A model generated the notes under the pieces. It was not told the DNA's origin and made no database searches. It saw only the letters and a list, made by a program, of their open reading frames with translations. This document shows, one piece after another, positions 46,073 through 56,412 of a stretch of DNA of 64,000 bases. The stretch lies in NCBI GenBank assembly GCA_025667525.1, contig CM046880.1:595795895-595859894 (forward strand), given 5' to 3'. How positions within the stretch are numbered: the stretch's first letter is position 1; each line of letters opens with the position of its first letter. Source of the DNA: Glebionis coronaria. Its lineage: Eukaryota > Streptophyta > Magnoliopsida > Asterales > Asteraceae. Position numbers and translations under genes: made by a program.

Positions 46073-49000
46073 ATCAGATACCTCATATATATTAAGCATG
46101 CCAAGTTTTTCAACAAGGACATTGTGTTGCAATGTATCCAGTCCCTTTGTGAGGATGTCTGCTATTTGATTAGCAGAATCCACCTTGCAAGTCTTAACAA
46201 CACCACTTAAAAATTTTTCCCTTACAAAGAGTAAGTCAATTTCTAAGTGCTTAGTTCTCTCATGAAAGACTGGATTAGCAGCTATCTTAATAGCTGAGTT
46301 GCTGTCACAGTACAAAGTAACAGGCAAAAGATTTTCACATTTTAAGTCTTTTAAAATCTTTAAAATCCAGATGACTTCACTGGTGACTGAAGCAAGAGCT
46401 CTATACTCTGCTTCAGTAGAAGATTTGGAGAGAGTGTTTTGTTTTTTACTCTTCCAGGAAACAAGATTGTTATTAACAAAAACACAATAACCAGTAACAG
46501 ATCTCCTAGTAACAACACACTTAGCCCAATCAGCATCTGAATAAGCATTTAGAAACATACCAGAAGTCTTCTTAATGTGAATGCCCAAACCTGGAGAACC
46601 TTTAAGATATCTTAATATCTTGAAGGCAGTTTTGAGATGAGATCTCAAAGGAGAGTGCATAAATTGACTCAAGAAGTGAACAGCATAGGATATATCAGGT
46701 CTGGTATTGGTTAAGTAAATAAGCTTACCCATCAGCTTTTGAAAATCAACAATATTATCAAGTAAGGGGTCATCAATGGTGGCCTCATTAGAAATAACAA
46801 GTTTAGTAACCAAGGGAGTGCTAGCAGGTTTGCAAGCCAACATACCATACTCAGAAAGAAGATCCAAAACATACTTCCTTTGATTCAAGCAAATGCCACC
46901 ATTAGTATCAATGACTTCAATACCCAAGAAGTATTTCAATTTGCCTAAGTCTTTAATCATAAACTTAGTTTTAAGAAATATCTTGAATTTTTCAATTTCA
47001 CCAACATTGTTCCCAGTAATAATGATATCATCAACATACACAAGCAAGGCAAGGAAAATATTACCAAAAGACTTAGTGTACAAAGAATAATCAGATTTAC
47101 TTTGGACAAAACCATTTTCACTTAACACAGCTGTAAGCTTAGCATTCCATTGCCTGGGAGCTTGTTTAAGCCCATACAATGACTTCTTAAGTCTACAAAC
47201 CATGTTGTCACCACCACAAAGATATCCTTGTGGTGGTTTCATGTAAACAGTTTCATCAAGATCACCATAAAGGAAAGCATTATTAATGTCAAGTTGGAAC
47301 ACAGGCCAGGAATTCACAATAGCAATATTAAGCAAACATCTAACAGTAACCATCTTGGCAACAGGGGCAAAAGTTTCATCAAAGTCAATACCTTCCTTTT
47401 GACCAAAGCCTTGGGCAACAACCCTAGCCTTGTATCTTTCTACTTCACCACTAGACTTAAACTTAAGTTTCCAAACCCACTTACTACCTAAGGCCTTCCT
47501 ACCCTTTGGCAATTCAACAATATCCCAGGTGTCATTCTCAAGAAGGGCAGCAAGCTCAGAGTTCATAGCATCAACCCAATAAGGGTTCTGAGAGGCTTCA
47601 AAAAAGTTCTTTGGTTCACTGTTTTTGTTAAGTTGGGTGACAAAACAGAAGTTTTCATGATTAAGTCTAGAATACCCTACAAACTTTTCAAGACCATATT
47701 TAACCTTAGAGTTAACAACAAAATCATTGTAATTTTTTGGAAAAACAGAAGGTCTGGTAGACCTTCTAACACCCTGAGTAGGAGCACTTGGAATATGATT
47801 CAAGTGACCTTCAGACTCATTGTTTTCATCAAGTGTTGCTGCCTCCTCTTCCAACCTAGCTTCAATATCCTCACTGTTATGAGCATCATCTCCAATATTT
47901 GGAGAGTCAACAGTGTCCATATTGTTCCCAAGGTTGGGAGAGTGGCTACCCTCACTTTGTGACTCATTGTCACTATTATGGCTACTTGTTACTCTCTCAT
48001 CATCATTAGGTAGCTCAGGGTTATCTAAATCAAAAAAGTTTAGCAAATTTTTATCTTGACCAAGACTAGGGACATTAGACTCATTATGCTTGTTTTTTGA
48101 GAAAGAATCCTTAAAAGGAAATATAGACTCAAAAAAACTTACATCTCTAGAGACAATAAACTGATTCCTATCAAGACTAAAAAGCCTATAACCCTTCTGA
48201 GAATTAGAATAACCCATCATAACACATTTTTCAGACCTATTAGACAGTTTATCATGACTATTCAAGATAGTAGCAAAACATAAACAGCCAAACATTCTGA
48301 TAAGAGAGAGATTAGGGCAAGTATTGTAAATCATTTCATAAGGGGAGTTTCCATTTAACACAGAAGAGGGTAATCTGTTAATGAGAAAAGTAGCAGTTAG
48401 AATGCATTCAGACCAAAATTTCAAAGGAATTCCCCCCTGAAACATAAGACACCTAGCAACATTCAATAGGTGTCTATGTTTCCTTTCAGCCACCCCATTT
48501 TGCTGGGGGGTATAAGCACATGAAGTCTGATGAAGGATGCCATTGTTGTTACAAAACTTATTAAAGGTTTGATTAACAAATTCTGTCCCATTGTCACTTC
48601 TAAAGACTTTAATGTTTCTTTTAAACTGATTTTTAATCATTTTATGAAAAACATCTAAAAAAGTAACAACTTCATCCTTGGACTTAATGAGATATACCCA
48701 AACAGCTCTGGTAAAATCATCCACAATGGTTAAGAAATATCTATGGCCAGTGTGACATGTCACCTTATAAGGACCCCATAAATCAAGATGAACAATGTCC
48801 CCCAAGCACTTAGTCTTATGGTCACTTAAAGGAAAGGGCTTTCTAGATTGTTTAGCCCTTTGACAAACTTCACAATAGTCATACTTATCATTTTTATCAA
48901 GTTTCAAAGTGGCTTTTAAGATATCTAAAGCAGGGTCACCAGGATGACCAAGTCTACAATGCCAATCATAATAAGATAAAGAACAAATAGGGACAGTTTG

Positions 49001-50656
49001 ACTAGCATTACACTTAGTACCTTTAGTATCTAAGTAGTATAAACCACCACATTGATTACCAATCCCTAGAATGTTTTTTAGATTCAAATCCTGTTTCAAA
49101 AAAAGGCATTTATTCTCATCAAAAACCACAAAAATCTTGTTATCCTTGGCTAATTTATGCACAGATATCAAGGTAACACAATACTCAGGAATAACCAACA
49201 CATCAAACAAGACAAGGCCATTTGCCAGTTTCAGATTTCCAATCTTAGATATGAAAGCTTCAGTCCCATTAGGATGACTGACTTTAATTTTTAAGTGAGA
49301 AATATCAAAAACATTGTCCAGTTCTTTTTCATCATTAGTCATATGTTGGTTAGCCCCAGAGTCAACTACTTTACCATGTTGAGTAACTTTAGAATGAATA
49401 TTAGAACAAAAAAAGTTACTAAAGTTATCATTGAAGGCTTTACTGGAATTAAGGTAAGTACCTGCCATATTGGCCTGCACACCCTTCTCACTTCCATTGT
49501 TCTCTTTGATAAGAGAAAGTAAAGCAGAAAGTTGTTCATCAGAAAAGACAGAATTGGGATTAGTCCCCACAGAATTGTTAGAAACATTTTTTCCTTTAGG
49601 GTTTTGCCCAGGTCTCTTTTTACCAAAATCAGCAGGGTACCCAATGAGTCTAAAACATCTATCAATAGTATGCCCATTGTACCCACAATTTTCACAAATC
49701 ACTTCAGAGTTCACATTAGGTCTGTAGGTGTTCCCATTGGGTCTATAGGTATTCCCATTAGGCACATTAGGTCTAGGGTTACTATTGTAGTTGGGGTTAG
49801 TATTGAAATTAGGTCTAAAGCCACCAGAGTTATTACTCTGATTTCTTTGAACCACATTTCTGGTGGGCCCATTAGCAAAGAAGGCAGATGTCTGATTCCT
49901 TTGGGAGGAACTAGACACATTGCCAGAGGCAACTCTATGAGACTCCTCACTAGAGATAATAGCATAAGCCCCTTTGACATCAGGTAAAGACTCCCTAGAA
50001 AGAATAGAACTTCTAATAGTCATGTAAGAGTCATCAAGACCCATTAAGAACTGCATTACTTTCAATAGACTATTATGGTTTTTAAACTCACTAGTAGCAG
50101 AACACACACAATTAGGAAGCTCAACCATAGCATCATATTGTTTCCACAAAGCATTCAAAGTATGATAATAATCAGACAAATTTGAGCCATTTTGTTTCAA
50201 GGTATTTATCTTATGATGCAAGTTAAATATCACAGACCCATCAACTTTATGATAGGTTTCTTTCAAATCATTCCAAACATGCTCAGCTTTCTTAGAAAAG
50301 ATTTGACCAAGAAACAATTCATCAGAAATGGAATTAAGAATCCATCCTAACACAACAGCATTGACTCTGTCCCATTGTCTTCCCAACACTTCATTAGTTA
50401 AAGACCTTCTACAAGATCCATTTATAAAACCAGTTTTATTTTTTCCTTCCAATGCCAAAAGCATAGCATTAGACCATATTTGATAGTTCTCAGTTCCCTT
50501 GAGTTTAATAGAAATCACAGTCAATGTGGCAGAGTCATTTGGGTGAAGATGCAAAGGGTCACTAATATCAAGCTTACTTATCAAGGTGACAACAGATTCT
50601 TCCCCAATCTGGTCATCTTGATGTTCAGTGTCTGTGTCACCATGAACACTAGTCAT
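46070..50656 (-). CDS. Copia gag-pol polyprotein, intact (1528 aa)
   Basis: One unbroken frame from ATG at 50656. Gag lies at about 45-270 (GTENYQIWSNAMLLALEG), a zinc knuckle CENCGYNGHTIDRC at 321-334, the protease VVDSGANQHMT near 432, the pre-integrase HCRLGHPGDPALDI near 566-580, and the integrase core with Asp 625 (LDLWGP), Asp 688 (SDNGTEF) and Glu 724 (NGVAERK). Reverse transcriptase spans about 1035-1280 (KWVWKLKFKSSGEVERYKAR, LVYVDDIIITG near 1207), and RNase H about 1370-1510 (YSDADWA, SSTEAEYRA, CDSNSA). The order protease-integrase-RT-RNase H is diagnostic of Ty1/copia. All catalytic residues I can check are present. The lineage within copia is not resolved. The gene is antisense to the TNL. 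Confidence 0.95.
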   Translation of the reverse strand: MTSVHGDTDTEHQDDQIGEESVVTLISKLDISDPLHLHPNDSATLTVISIKLKGTENYQIWSNAMLLALEGKNKTGFINGSCRRSLTNEVLGRQWDRVNAVVLGWILNSISDELFLGQIFSKKAEHVWNDLKETYHKVDGSVIFNLHHKINTLKQNGSNLSDYYHTLNALWKQYDAMVELPNCVCSATSEFKNHNSLLKVMQFLMGLDDSYMTIRSSILSRESLPDVKGAYAIISSEESHRVASGNVSSSSQRNQTSAFFANGPTRNVVQRNQSNNSGGFRPNFNTNPNYNSNPRPNVPNGNTYRPNGNTYRPNVNSEVICENCGYNGHTIDRCFRLIGYPADFGKKRPGQNPKGKNVSNNSVGTNPNSVFSDEQLSALLSLIKENNGSEKGVQANMAGTYLNSSKAFNDNFSNFFCSNIHSKVTQHGKVVDSGANQHMTNDEKELDNVFDISHLKIKVSHPNGTEAFISKIGNLKLANGLVLFDVLVIPEYCVTLISVHKLAKDNKIFVVFDENKCLFLKQDLNLKNILGIGNQCGGLYYLDTKGTKCNASQTVPICSLSYYDWHCRLGHPGDPALDILKATLKLDKNDKYDYCEVCQRAKQSRKPFPLSDHKTKCLGDIVHLDLWGPYKVTCHTGHRYFLTIVDDFTRAVWVYLIKSKDEVVTFLDVFHKMIKNQFKRNIKVFRSDNGTEFVNQTFNKFCNNNGILHQTSCAYTPQQNGVAERKHRHLLNVARCLMFQGGIPLKFWSECILTATFLINRLPSSVLNGNSPYEMIYNTCPNLSLIRMFGCLCFATILNSHDKLSNRSEKCVMMGYSNSQKGYRLFSLDRNQFIVSRDVSFFESIFPFKDSFSKNKHNESNVPSLGQDKNLLNFFDLDNPELPNDDERVTSSHNSDNESQSEGSHSPNLGNNMDTVDSPNIGDDAHNSEDIEARLEEEAATLDENNESEGHLNHIPSAPTQGVRRSTRPSVFPKNYNDFVVNSKVKYGLEKFVGYSRLNHENFCFVTQLNKNSEPKNFFEASQNPYWVDAMNSELAALLENDTWDIVELPKGRKALGSKWVWKLKFKSSGEVERYKARVVAQGFGQKEGIDFDETFAPVAKMVTVRCLLNIAIVNSWPVFQLDINNAFLYGDLDETVYMKPPQGYLCGGDNMVCRLKKSLYGLKQAPRQWNAKLTAVLSENGFVQSKSDYSLYTKSFGNIFLALLVYVDDIIITGNNVGEIEKFKIFLKTKFMIKDLGKLKYFLGIEVIDTNGGICLNQRKYVLDLLSEYGMLACKPASTPLVTKLVISNEATIDDPLLDNIVDFQKLMGKLIYLTNTRPDISYAVHFLSQFMHSPLRSHLKTAFKILRYLKGSPGLGIHIKKTSGMFLNAYSDADWAKCVVTRRSVTGYCVFVNNNLVSWKSKKQNTLSKSSTEAEYRALASVTSEVIWILKILKDLKCENLLPVTLYCDSNSAIKIAANPVFHERTKHLEIDLLFVREKFLSGVVKTCKVDSANQIADILTKGLDTLQHNVLVEKLGMLNIYEVSD

Positions 50657-51321
50657 AGTGAAGGGACACAGAAACTAAACTCCCAAAGAAAAGAACTTAA
50701 TCAAAGTCAACAAAGTTCCCAGGCTTCCAAACCACTCAAGGGTGGCAGGTCAAGGGCAAGACAGTGATTAAGGGTCCAAATAAGCAAAATACCCCAACAA
50801 TCAAAAATAAGATCAGCCAAAAAACAAGTATCAAAAAAGGAGAGAGTATAAACACAGATAGCACCAAAGGAACAAGTATGAACAAATAAATAAGCAGATA
50901 ACTGAATAAAAAAATAAGGAGAGAGAGCAGAGGTGTTACAAAGCATAAACCAAAAGCACAATCGAACTGTTTCTTCTAGATTCACTTAGTCTAGAGGAAA
51001 CAGAACCTCCTCACCAAACCCTAATTTAAGAAAAATTAGGGAAAAGTGCAACCAGCAACAGATCTATGAAATAGATCTAATAAGTAACGTCCCTGCACCA
51101 CGAACAAAGTTAAGAACAAGTATAATATAAAAAACCCCAAAATATTTTGAAACCCTAAAATTAAAAAATCGATTTTAGGATGAATAAGCAACAATAAGAA
51201 CAAAATCTTTTTAAATCTGACTATCTCAATAGCAGATCTATCCAAAAAACGTTTTAATTTAAAAAACCCCCAAAAATATTTTGAAACCCTAAAATATATT
51301 TCCAACGATTTCAGAGAACCA
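50657..51321 (-). other. Copia 1 leader between primer site and gag
   Basis: About 0.67 kb of untranslated leader. Minus-strand frames 50707-50985 and 51036-51389 have no recognisable domain. A repeated 'aaccccaaaatattttgaaaccctaaaat' type sequence occurs twice (about 51135 and 51265). Confidence 0.6.
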
Positions 51322-51335
51322 GGGCTCTGATACCA
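51322..51335 (-). promoter_or_regulatory. Copia 1 primer-binding site, tRNA-iMet
   Basis: Element strand TGGTATCAGAGCCC directly after the 5' LTR, the usual copia primer site complementary to initiator tRNA-Met. Confidence 0.92.
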
Positions 51336-51812
51336 TGAAGAAATAATGCATAAGGGTAAATAAGAAGATTTGAACACTGAATCAAACACTTCTATTAATC
51401 AAAACGAGTATGAAACAAAAGATTAAAAGGTTACCACAGCTACACTGGTGTAACCCTATTATCTAAATGATAATAGTCTTACAAGAACAAGAACAGAAAT
51501 GAATAAACATTGATCTGGGTTACATTTTTAGAGAGAGTATTTGAACAAGAAAACACACACAAAAACCCAGATAACAAAACAAGAAATGGGAGCGTCTCAA
51601 TATATGACCAAAGGTCAAAGAGACGTTAGCTTCCAATGTACGCTTGTACATTTATCCACAAGGGCTTGAAGTTTCCATTTGTCCATGAGAAGCCCTCCAC
51701 CTCATTAAGCTTTCTACAATCCAAGTCCAAAGTGTAACTGCAAACAAGAGAAGTTACACAATAAGTCCCTAAGGTTACAAATGGGTATCTGATTAGGTCC
51801 AATATTTTAATA
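51336..51812 (-). repeat. Copia 1 5' LTR (right copy)
   Basis: 477 bp, identical to the left LTR except for T instead of C at 51410. It is followed by TCTTC and then the continuation of TNL exon 1. Confidence 0.93.
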
Positions 51813-51817
51813 TCTTC

Positions 51818-52264
51818 ATCGATCCAAAAGAGCTTCAAGTACGATGTGTTTCTGAGTTTTAGGGGTGAGGACACCCGTAACAGCTTCGTTGGCCACCTGT
51901 ATGAAGCTCTTAAGCAAAAAGGAATTGAAACTTACAAGGATGATGAGAAAATTGAGAAACGGGAACAGATCAACGATCAACTCCTCAAATCCATTCAAGA
52001 GTCAAGATTTTTCATCATCGTTTTCTCAAAGACATATGCTTCTTCATCTTGGTGTCTAGATGAACTTGTTCAGATTATGAAGTGTGAGAAGACAGCTGAG
52101 CAAACTGCTTATCCTGTCTTTTTTAACGTGGAACCCACGCAAGTCCGAAAACAGAGTGGGCCAGTTGGAGAAGCCTTTGCTAGACACAAAAAAGTGAAGG
52201 CTGCTGGGAAATGGAGAAATGCTATGAAGGAAGTAGCCGATCTGGCTGGCTGGGAGTTGAACGG
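51818..52264 (+). CDS. TNL exon 1, TIR domain
   Basis: Continues the frame of 45566-45585. It contains KYDVFLSFRGEDTRNSFVGH (TIR-1), GIETYKDD, INDQLLKSIQESRFFIIVFS (TIR-2), YASSSWCLDELVQIM (TIR-3), and PVFFNVEPTQVRKQSG. The conserved catalytic Glu of plant TIR NADases corresponds to the Glu in SSWCLDELV, which is present. The exon ends GAACGG before GTACTT; the intron is 157 nt. Translation from the internal Met near 51844 is what a simple frame scan would predict, but the true start is the ATG upstream of the transposon. Confidence 0.9.
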
Positions 52265-52421
52265 GTACTTTATTTTTCTGATAAATTTTTTTAGTTTTTC
52301 TTTCTTGGCGTTGCTTATATCAAAGTCTAATTATCCTTCTATATATGTTATAGATCTGAAATTAGTTGTTTGTTTGGGATTATAGCATGTGAGCTAATTA
52401 CATATCTTTTTAAATTTACAG

Positions 52422-53523
52422 GGATGAATCAAAATTGGTCCAATCAATAGTTGACAAAGTTTCCAAAAAGTTACGTTCCATAAGTTACAATGTTGATGGA
52501 AAGTTAGTAGGCATGGAAATGCGAATCAATGAGGTTCTTGCATCTTCAAAAATATGTGCCGAGGTTGTTTGCATTATTGGAATCAAGGGGATGGGAGGTG
52601 GGGGAAAGACAACTTTAGCCAGGGCAATTTATGATCATATATCAAGTCAGTTCGAAAGTAAAAGCTTTGTTGAAAATGTGAGGGAAGTTTCAAAAACATC
52701 TTTGTCAGGTTTGAAGTCGTTACAGAAACAAGTACTTTCAGATGTTTTGAACGACCAAGGCATTACCGTAAGTAGTGTTCATGATGGGAAAAACATGATG
52801 GAAAAGATGATGCCTGGTAGAAAGGTTCTTGTTGTTCTAGATGATGTGGATCATATAGATCAGCTTGAGGCATTAGCTGGTAAGCCGGACTGGTTCAAGT
52901 CAGGAAGTATGATTATTATTACAACCAGAGATGAACAAGTGCTAGTATCACACGGAGTGAGCTTGATTCGTGATATCAATCTGTTGTCGAGTAAGGAAGC
53001 TCTTTGTCTATTCAGTAGGTATACATTTGGGAGAGAGATTCCAATACAAGGGTACGAACAACTATCAGGACATGTTGTACGTTATGCAGCTGGTCTACCC
53101 TTAACGCTGAAAGTTTTGGGTTCGTTTCTATGTGGTAAAAATGAGCTTGAGTGGAAAGATGTTTTAGAAAGACTAAAAACTGTTCCGCAGAAGGAAACCC
53201 AAAAAGTATTGGAAATAAGCTTTGATGATCTAGAGAACGATTATAAAGAAATCTTCCTAGATGTTGCATGCATATTAAAAGGTGAGCAAAAAGACAGAGC
53301 AATTCGAGTGTTTGAAAGCTGTGGATTTAATGCCATCATTGGGTTAAGAGTTCTTGAGCAGAAATCTCTCATAACTATTACCCAATATGGGAGCTTGGGC
53401 ATGCATGACCATATAGAAGAAATGGGCAAAAATATTGTTTTCGGGTTGCACCCCGATGACCCTAACAGACAAAGCCGATTGTGGATCGATGGGGATATTG
53501 AAAATATATTGGCGTGTGATTCG
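52422..53523 (+). CDS. TNL exon 2, NB-ARC domain
   Basis: Codons 157-523 of the joined frame. It contains the P-loop GMGGGGKTT near 212 (most TNLs have V or I where this has the third of the four Gs; the GxxxxGKT pattern is kept), kinase-2 KVLVVLDDVD with the final Asp typical of TNLs, RNBS-B MIIITTRDEQVL, a GLPL-type AAGLPLTLKVLGSFL, and an MHD motif in LGMHDHIEEMG. The domain binds ADP/ATP and switches the receptor. No stop or frame change is seen. The donor is TCG/GTAAGG. Confidence 0.93.
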
Positions 53524-53613
53524 GTAAGGATTAAGTTTATTCCTGAATTGAGTAACACTAACTCATTTTCATTTGTTATGACACATGTTTTATTACTTCT
53601 TTTTGGTGTACAG

Positions 53614-53907
53614 GCAATGGTTAATGAAGCAATACGATGTATAAAGTTGTCGCCGTTGACACTAAATCTTGCAACTCTTATGAGAGGTCTAGGAAACATG
53701 AGGAAACTTCGAGTTCTTTATATGTGTTCCGGACCTAATTGGAAAGATAATCAGGTTATCCAACGCTTTCCAAATGCGTTAAAATATCTTAGCTGGCGTG
53801 ATTACCCTTTTTCATCTTTACATGAAACATTTCAAGCAAACAATCTTGTTGGACTTGACATGTCTTTTAGCGTAATCGAAAACATTCGGAAAGGTCGAAC
53901 AAGAAAG
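53614..53907 (+). CDS. TNL exon 3, NB-ARC to LRR linker
   Basis: 98 codons in phase 0, after a TGTACAG acceptor. It contains MVNEAIRCIKLS, LRVLYMCSGPNW, FPNALKYLSWRDYPFSSL and LVGLDMSFSVIENI, the usual TNL linker before the LRRs. It ends AGAAAG/GTAAAT. Confidence 0.9.
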
Positions 53908-54021
53908 GTAAATAGTGGTTGGTTTTGGTTGATTTTCATAATTGACTAGTATAATGCTATACATCAATATTGTTCGTTGTTATACCAGTATATATTCATC
54001 TTTCTTGTGTCTTTTTTATAG

Positions 54022-56412
54022 GTCCTTGATAAGCTCAGGTTCCTTGACCTTAGTTATACACCGTTGCAAACAATAAACCTTGGGGTGACTCCAAATATCG
54101 AGATTTTAGATCTTGAACATTGTCAAGAATTGATAGAACTTCACATACCCGATGGATGTCCAAAGCTCCAATCTCTAAACCTGAATAATTCAAAGTTGAA
54201 GAGCCTTAATCTTGGACCGTCTCCGAATCTCGAGACGTTAACTCTTGTAGGATGTTGTGATTTGGAAGAAATTTGCATGCCCTTCCATTGTACGAAGCTC
54301 AAATCCCTCAGCCTTGATGGTTCAAATTTAAAGATCCTTAATCTTGGGCCGACTCCAGATCTCGAGGCGTTAAGCCTTGTAAGATGTTGTGATTTGGAAG
54401 AACTTTTGCCCTTCCGATGTAGAAAGCTCAAATCCCTCAGCATTAATAATTCGAGGTTGAGAAACCTTGAGTTTGGGCCGACTCCAGATCTTGAGACATT
54501 AAGTCTTGTTGAATGTAATTTGGAAGCATTCAATATGCCCTTCCAATGTCCAAAGCTCAAGTCCCTCAGCCTTAATGGTTCAAAGTTGAGAAACCTTCAC
54601 TTGGGTCTAACTCCAGATCTCGAGACGTTGAGTCTTGCTGGATGTGATTTGGATGAACTTCACGTCCCCTCTGGATGTCCAAAGCTCATATCCCTCGTCC
54701 TAAATAATTCAAAGTTGTGGAATCTTAACCTTGGGCCAACTCCAAACCTCGAGAACTTAAGTCTTGCTGGATGTGATTTGAAAAAACTTTGTGTGCCATT
54801 TGGATTTCCGAAGCTCAAATCCCTCAGCCTCGATAGTTCACGGTTAAAGAAATTTATCCTTGGGCCGACTCCAGATCTGGAGATATTAAGTCTTATTGGG
54901 TATAATTTGGTAGAGCTTCGCATGCCCTCAAGATGTCTAAATCTCAAATCCCTAAACCTCCGTTATTCAAAGTTGATGACCCTTGACATTGAGCTGACTC
55001 CAAATCTCGAGAGGTTAGATCTCAAAGACTGTTTAAACCTAACAGAAATTAATGCTCCTGTCGGATGCCTAAAAAAGCTTGTGTACTTAAACTTAAGTGG
55101 CTGTGGGAGGTTTAAATCCTTTCTGTTTGATAAACAGTGCAAATTACTTGAGGTAGGTTCTTTATCAGAGTTACATCTCATTGCGGAGTTCAAAGATACA
55201 ACAAGCTCATTGCACCCGGTCAAGGATCTTTCAAACTTCATGTTTACATGTTTTTATAAAGAAGATCCAGCTGCCTCGTCATTTGGAAATCTTGAAAAGC
55301 TTATTTTTATAGGTATGCGTGCTTGCACAAACCTTGAAAGTTTTTCACAAAGCATTTTTAGTTTAAACTTTTTAAGAAAGCTGACAGTAAAAGGCATAAT
55401 TGAAAAAATGCCTAAGGACCTTCGGAAGTTAGAATATCTTGAGGAGCTAGTTTTGTCCAATACAAAGATTAATGTTCTTCCAGACAGTGTTTGTAAGTTG
55501 AAACGACTTAAATCTCTCAAACTCCACGGATTTCATGATCTTAAGTGGTTACCCATGAGTTTTGGCCAATTAGAATATCTAGAAGAGCTAGTTTTGTCCA
55601 ATACAAAGATTAATGTTCTTCCAGACAGTTTTTGTAAGTTGAAATGACTTAAATGTCTCAAACTCAACGGATGTGGTGATCTTAAGAGGTTACCCAAGGA
55701 TTTTGGTCAATTAGAATCTCTAGAGCAGCTACATCTGTGGGCAGGTATCAAACATCTTCCAGATAGCTTGTGTATGTTGAAAGAACTGAAAGTTCTCAAT
55801 CTAGGTTGTAGTAATCTTGAGAATTTACCCAAGAATTGTCACTTATTAGAATCTCTAGAGGAGCTAAGTTTCAATGTTATATACCCAAACAATAAGAATT
55901 ATCCACAGAGTGTACGTCTATTGAAACAACTGAAATCTCTCAAACTCCAGGCTTTGCAACGGCAGGATACTGAGAAGTTACCCGAGGTTTTGCGCCAATT
56001 AGTTTGTCTAGAGAAACTAAGTTTGTCAGCTAGATACTCAAACAAACAGATACTCTGTGAACAACTTCTTCTTGATAGCATTTGCATGTCAAAGCATCTG
56101 AAATCTCTTGAACTCAACCATTTTATGTTTGGGAAGGAACCAGAAGTTATTTGGCGACTACAATGTTTAGAGAAGCTAATTTTGAATTATGCAACTATAA
56201 AAGAAATTTCAAACAGTATATGCGAGATGAAACATCTAAAACAACTCTGTTTCAGGCATTGTGATCAATTAGAGAAATTGCCCGATGAAATTGGATGTTT
56301 AGAATGTTTAGAAGAGTTGGATTTAACAGGTACAAACCTACATCATCTTCCACAGAGCATTTTTCAGTTGAAAGGTCTGCGTATTATTGGGTGGGTCAAA
56401 AAGGACTCTTGA
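54022..56412 (+). pseudogene. TNL exon 4, leucine-rich repeats, one in-frame stop
   Basis: 797 codons including the final stop, starting VLDKLRFLDLSYTPLQTINL. The first part (54163 to about 55070) is a tandem array of a 43-codon, 129-bp unit of the type CPKLKSLSLNGSKLRNL-LGPTPDLETLSL: units begin at 54163, 54295, 54424, 54553, 54682, 54811 and 54940. The second part has more ordinary LRRs (NLENLPKNCHLLESLEEL, GTNLHHLPQSIFQLKGLRII). A TGA at 55645-55647 follows KLK, where the neighbouring repeat has CGA in the same context (KLKRLKSL), so a single C-to-T change explains it. The frame then stays open to 56412. LRRs set recognition specificity. Confidence 0.88.

Larger units (their letters stand above)
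45586..51812 (-). mobile_element. Complete young Ty1/copia retrotransposon
   Basis: 6227 bp, with 477-bp LTRs at 45586-46062 and 51336-51812, a tRNA-Met primer site, one open polyprotein, a polypurine tract and the target duplication TCTTC (45581-45585 and 51813-51817). The LTRs differ at one base by direct comparison (C at 45660 against T at 51410). All parts needed for movement look present, so it may still be active. On the element strand the LTR begins TATTAAAATATT and ends CTTCA, a TA...CA form instead of TG...CA. Confidence 0.95.
45566..56412 (+). pseudogene. TIR-NBS-LRR (TNL) resistance gene, split by a copia insertion
   Basis: Exons: 45566-45585 plus 51818-52264 (one exon split by the insertion), 52422-53523, 53614-53907 and 54022-56412. 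All junctions are GT-AG and the frame is continuous, giving about 1417 codons: TIR at about 12-155, NB-ARC at about 165-520, linker 524-621, LRRs 622-1417. TNLs are intracellular immune receptors whose TIR domain acts as an NADase after effector recognition. Two lesions are seen. A complete 6227-bp copia element lies after codon 6 with the 5-bp duplication TCTTC, and an in-frame TGA at 55645-55647 falls at codon 1163. Either would prevent a full-length product unless splicing or an internal start rescues it. The rest of the gene looks well preserved, suggesting recent loss. Confidence 0.85.

Noticed and set aside
49470..49987. Plus-strand frames of 85 and 151 codons opposite copia 1
   Set aside because: Shadows of the Asn/Pro-rich gag region of the minus-strand polyprotein.
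52435..53949. A self-contained 504-codon NB-ARC protein
   Set aside because: The frame reads through two introns; splice sites and frame continuity show it is exons 2-3 of the TNL.
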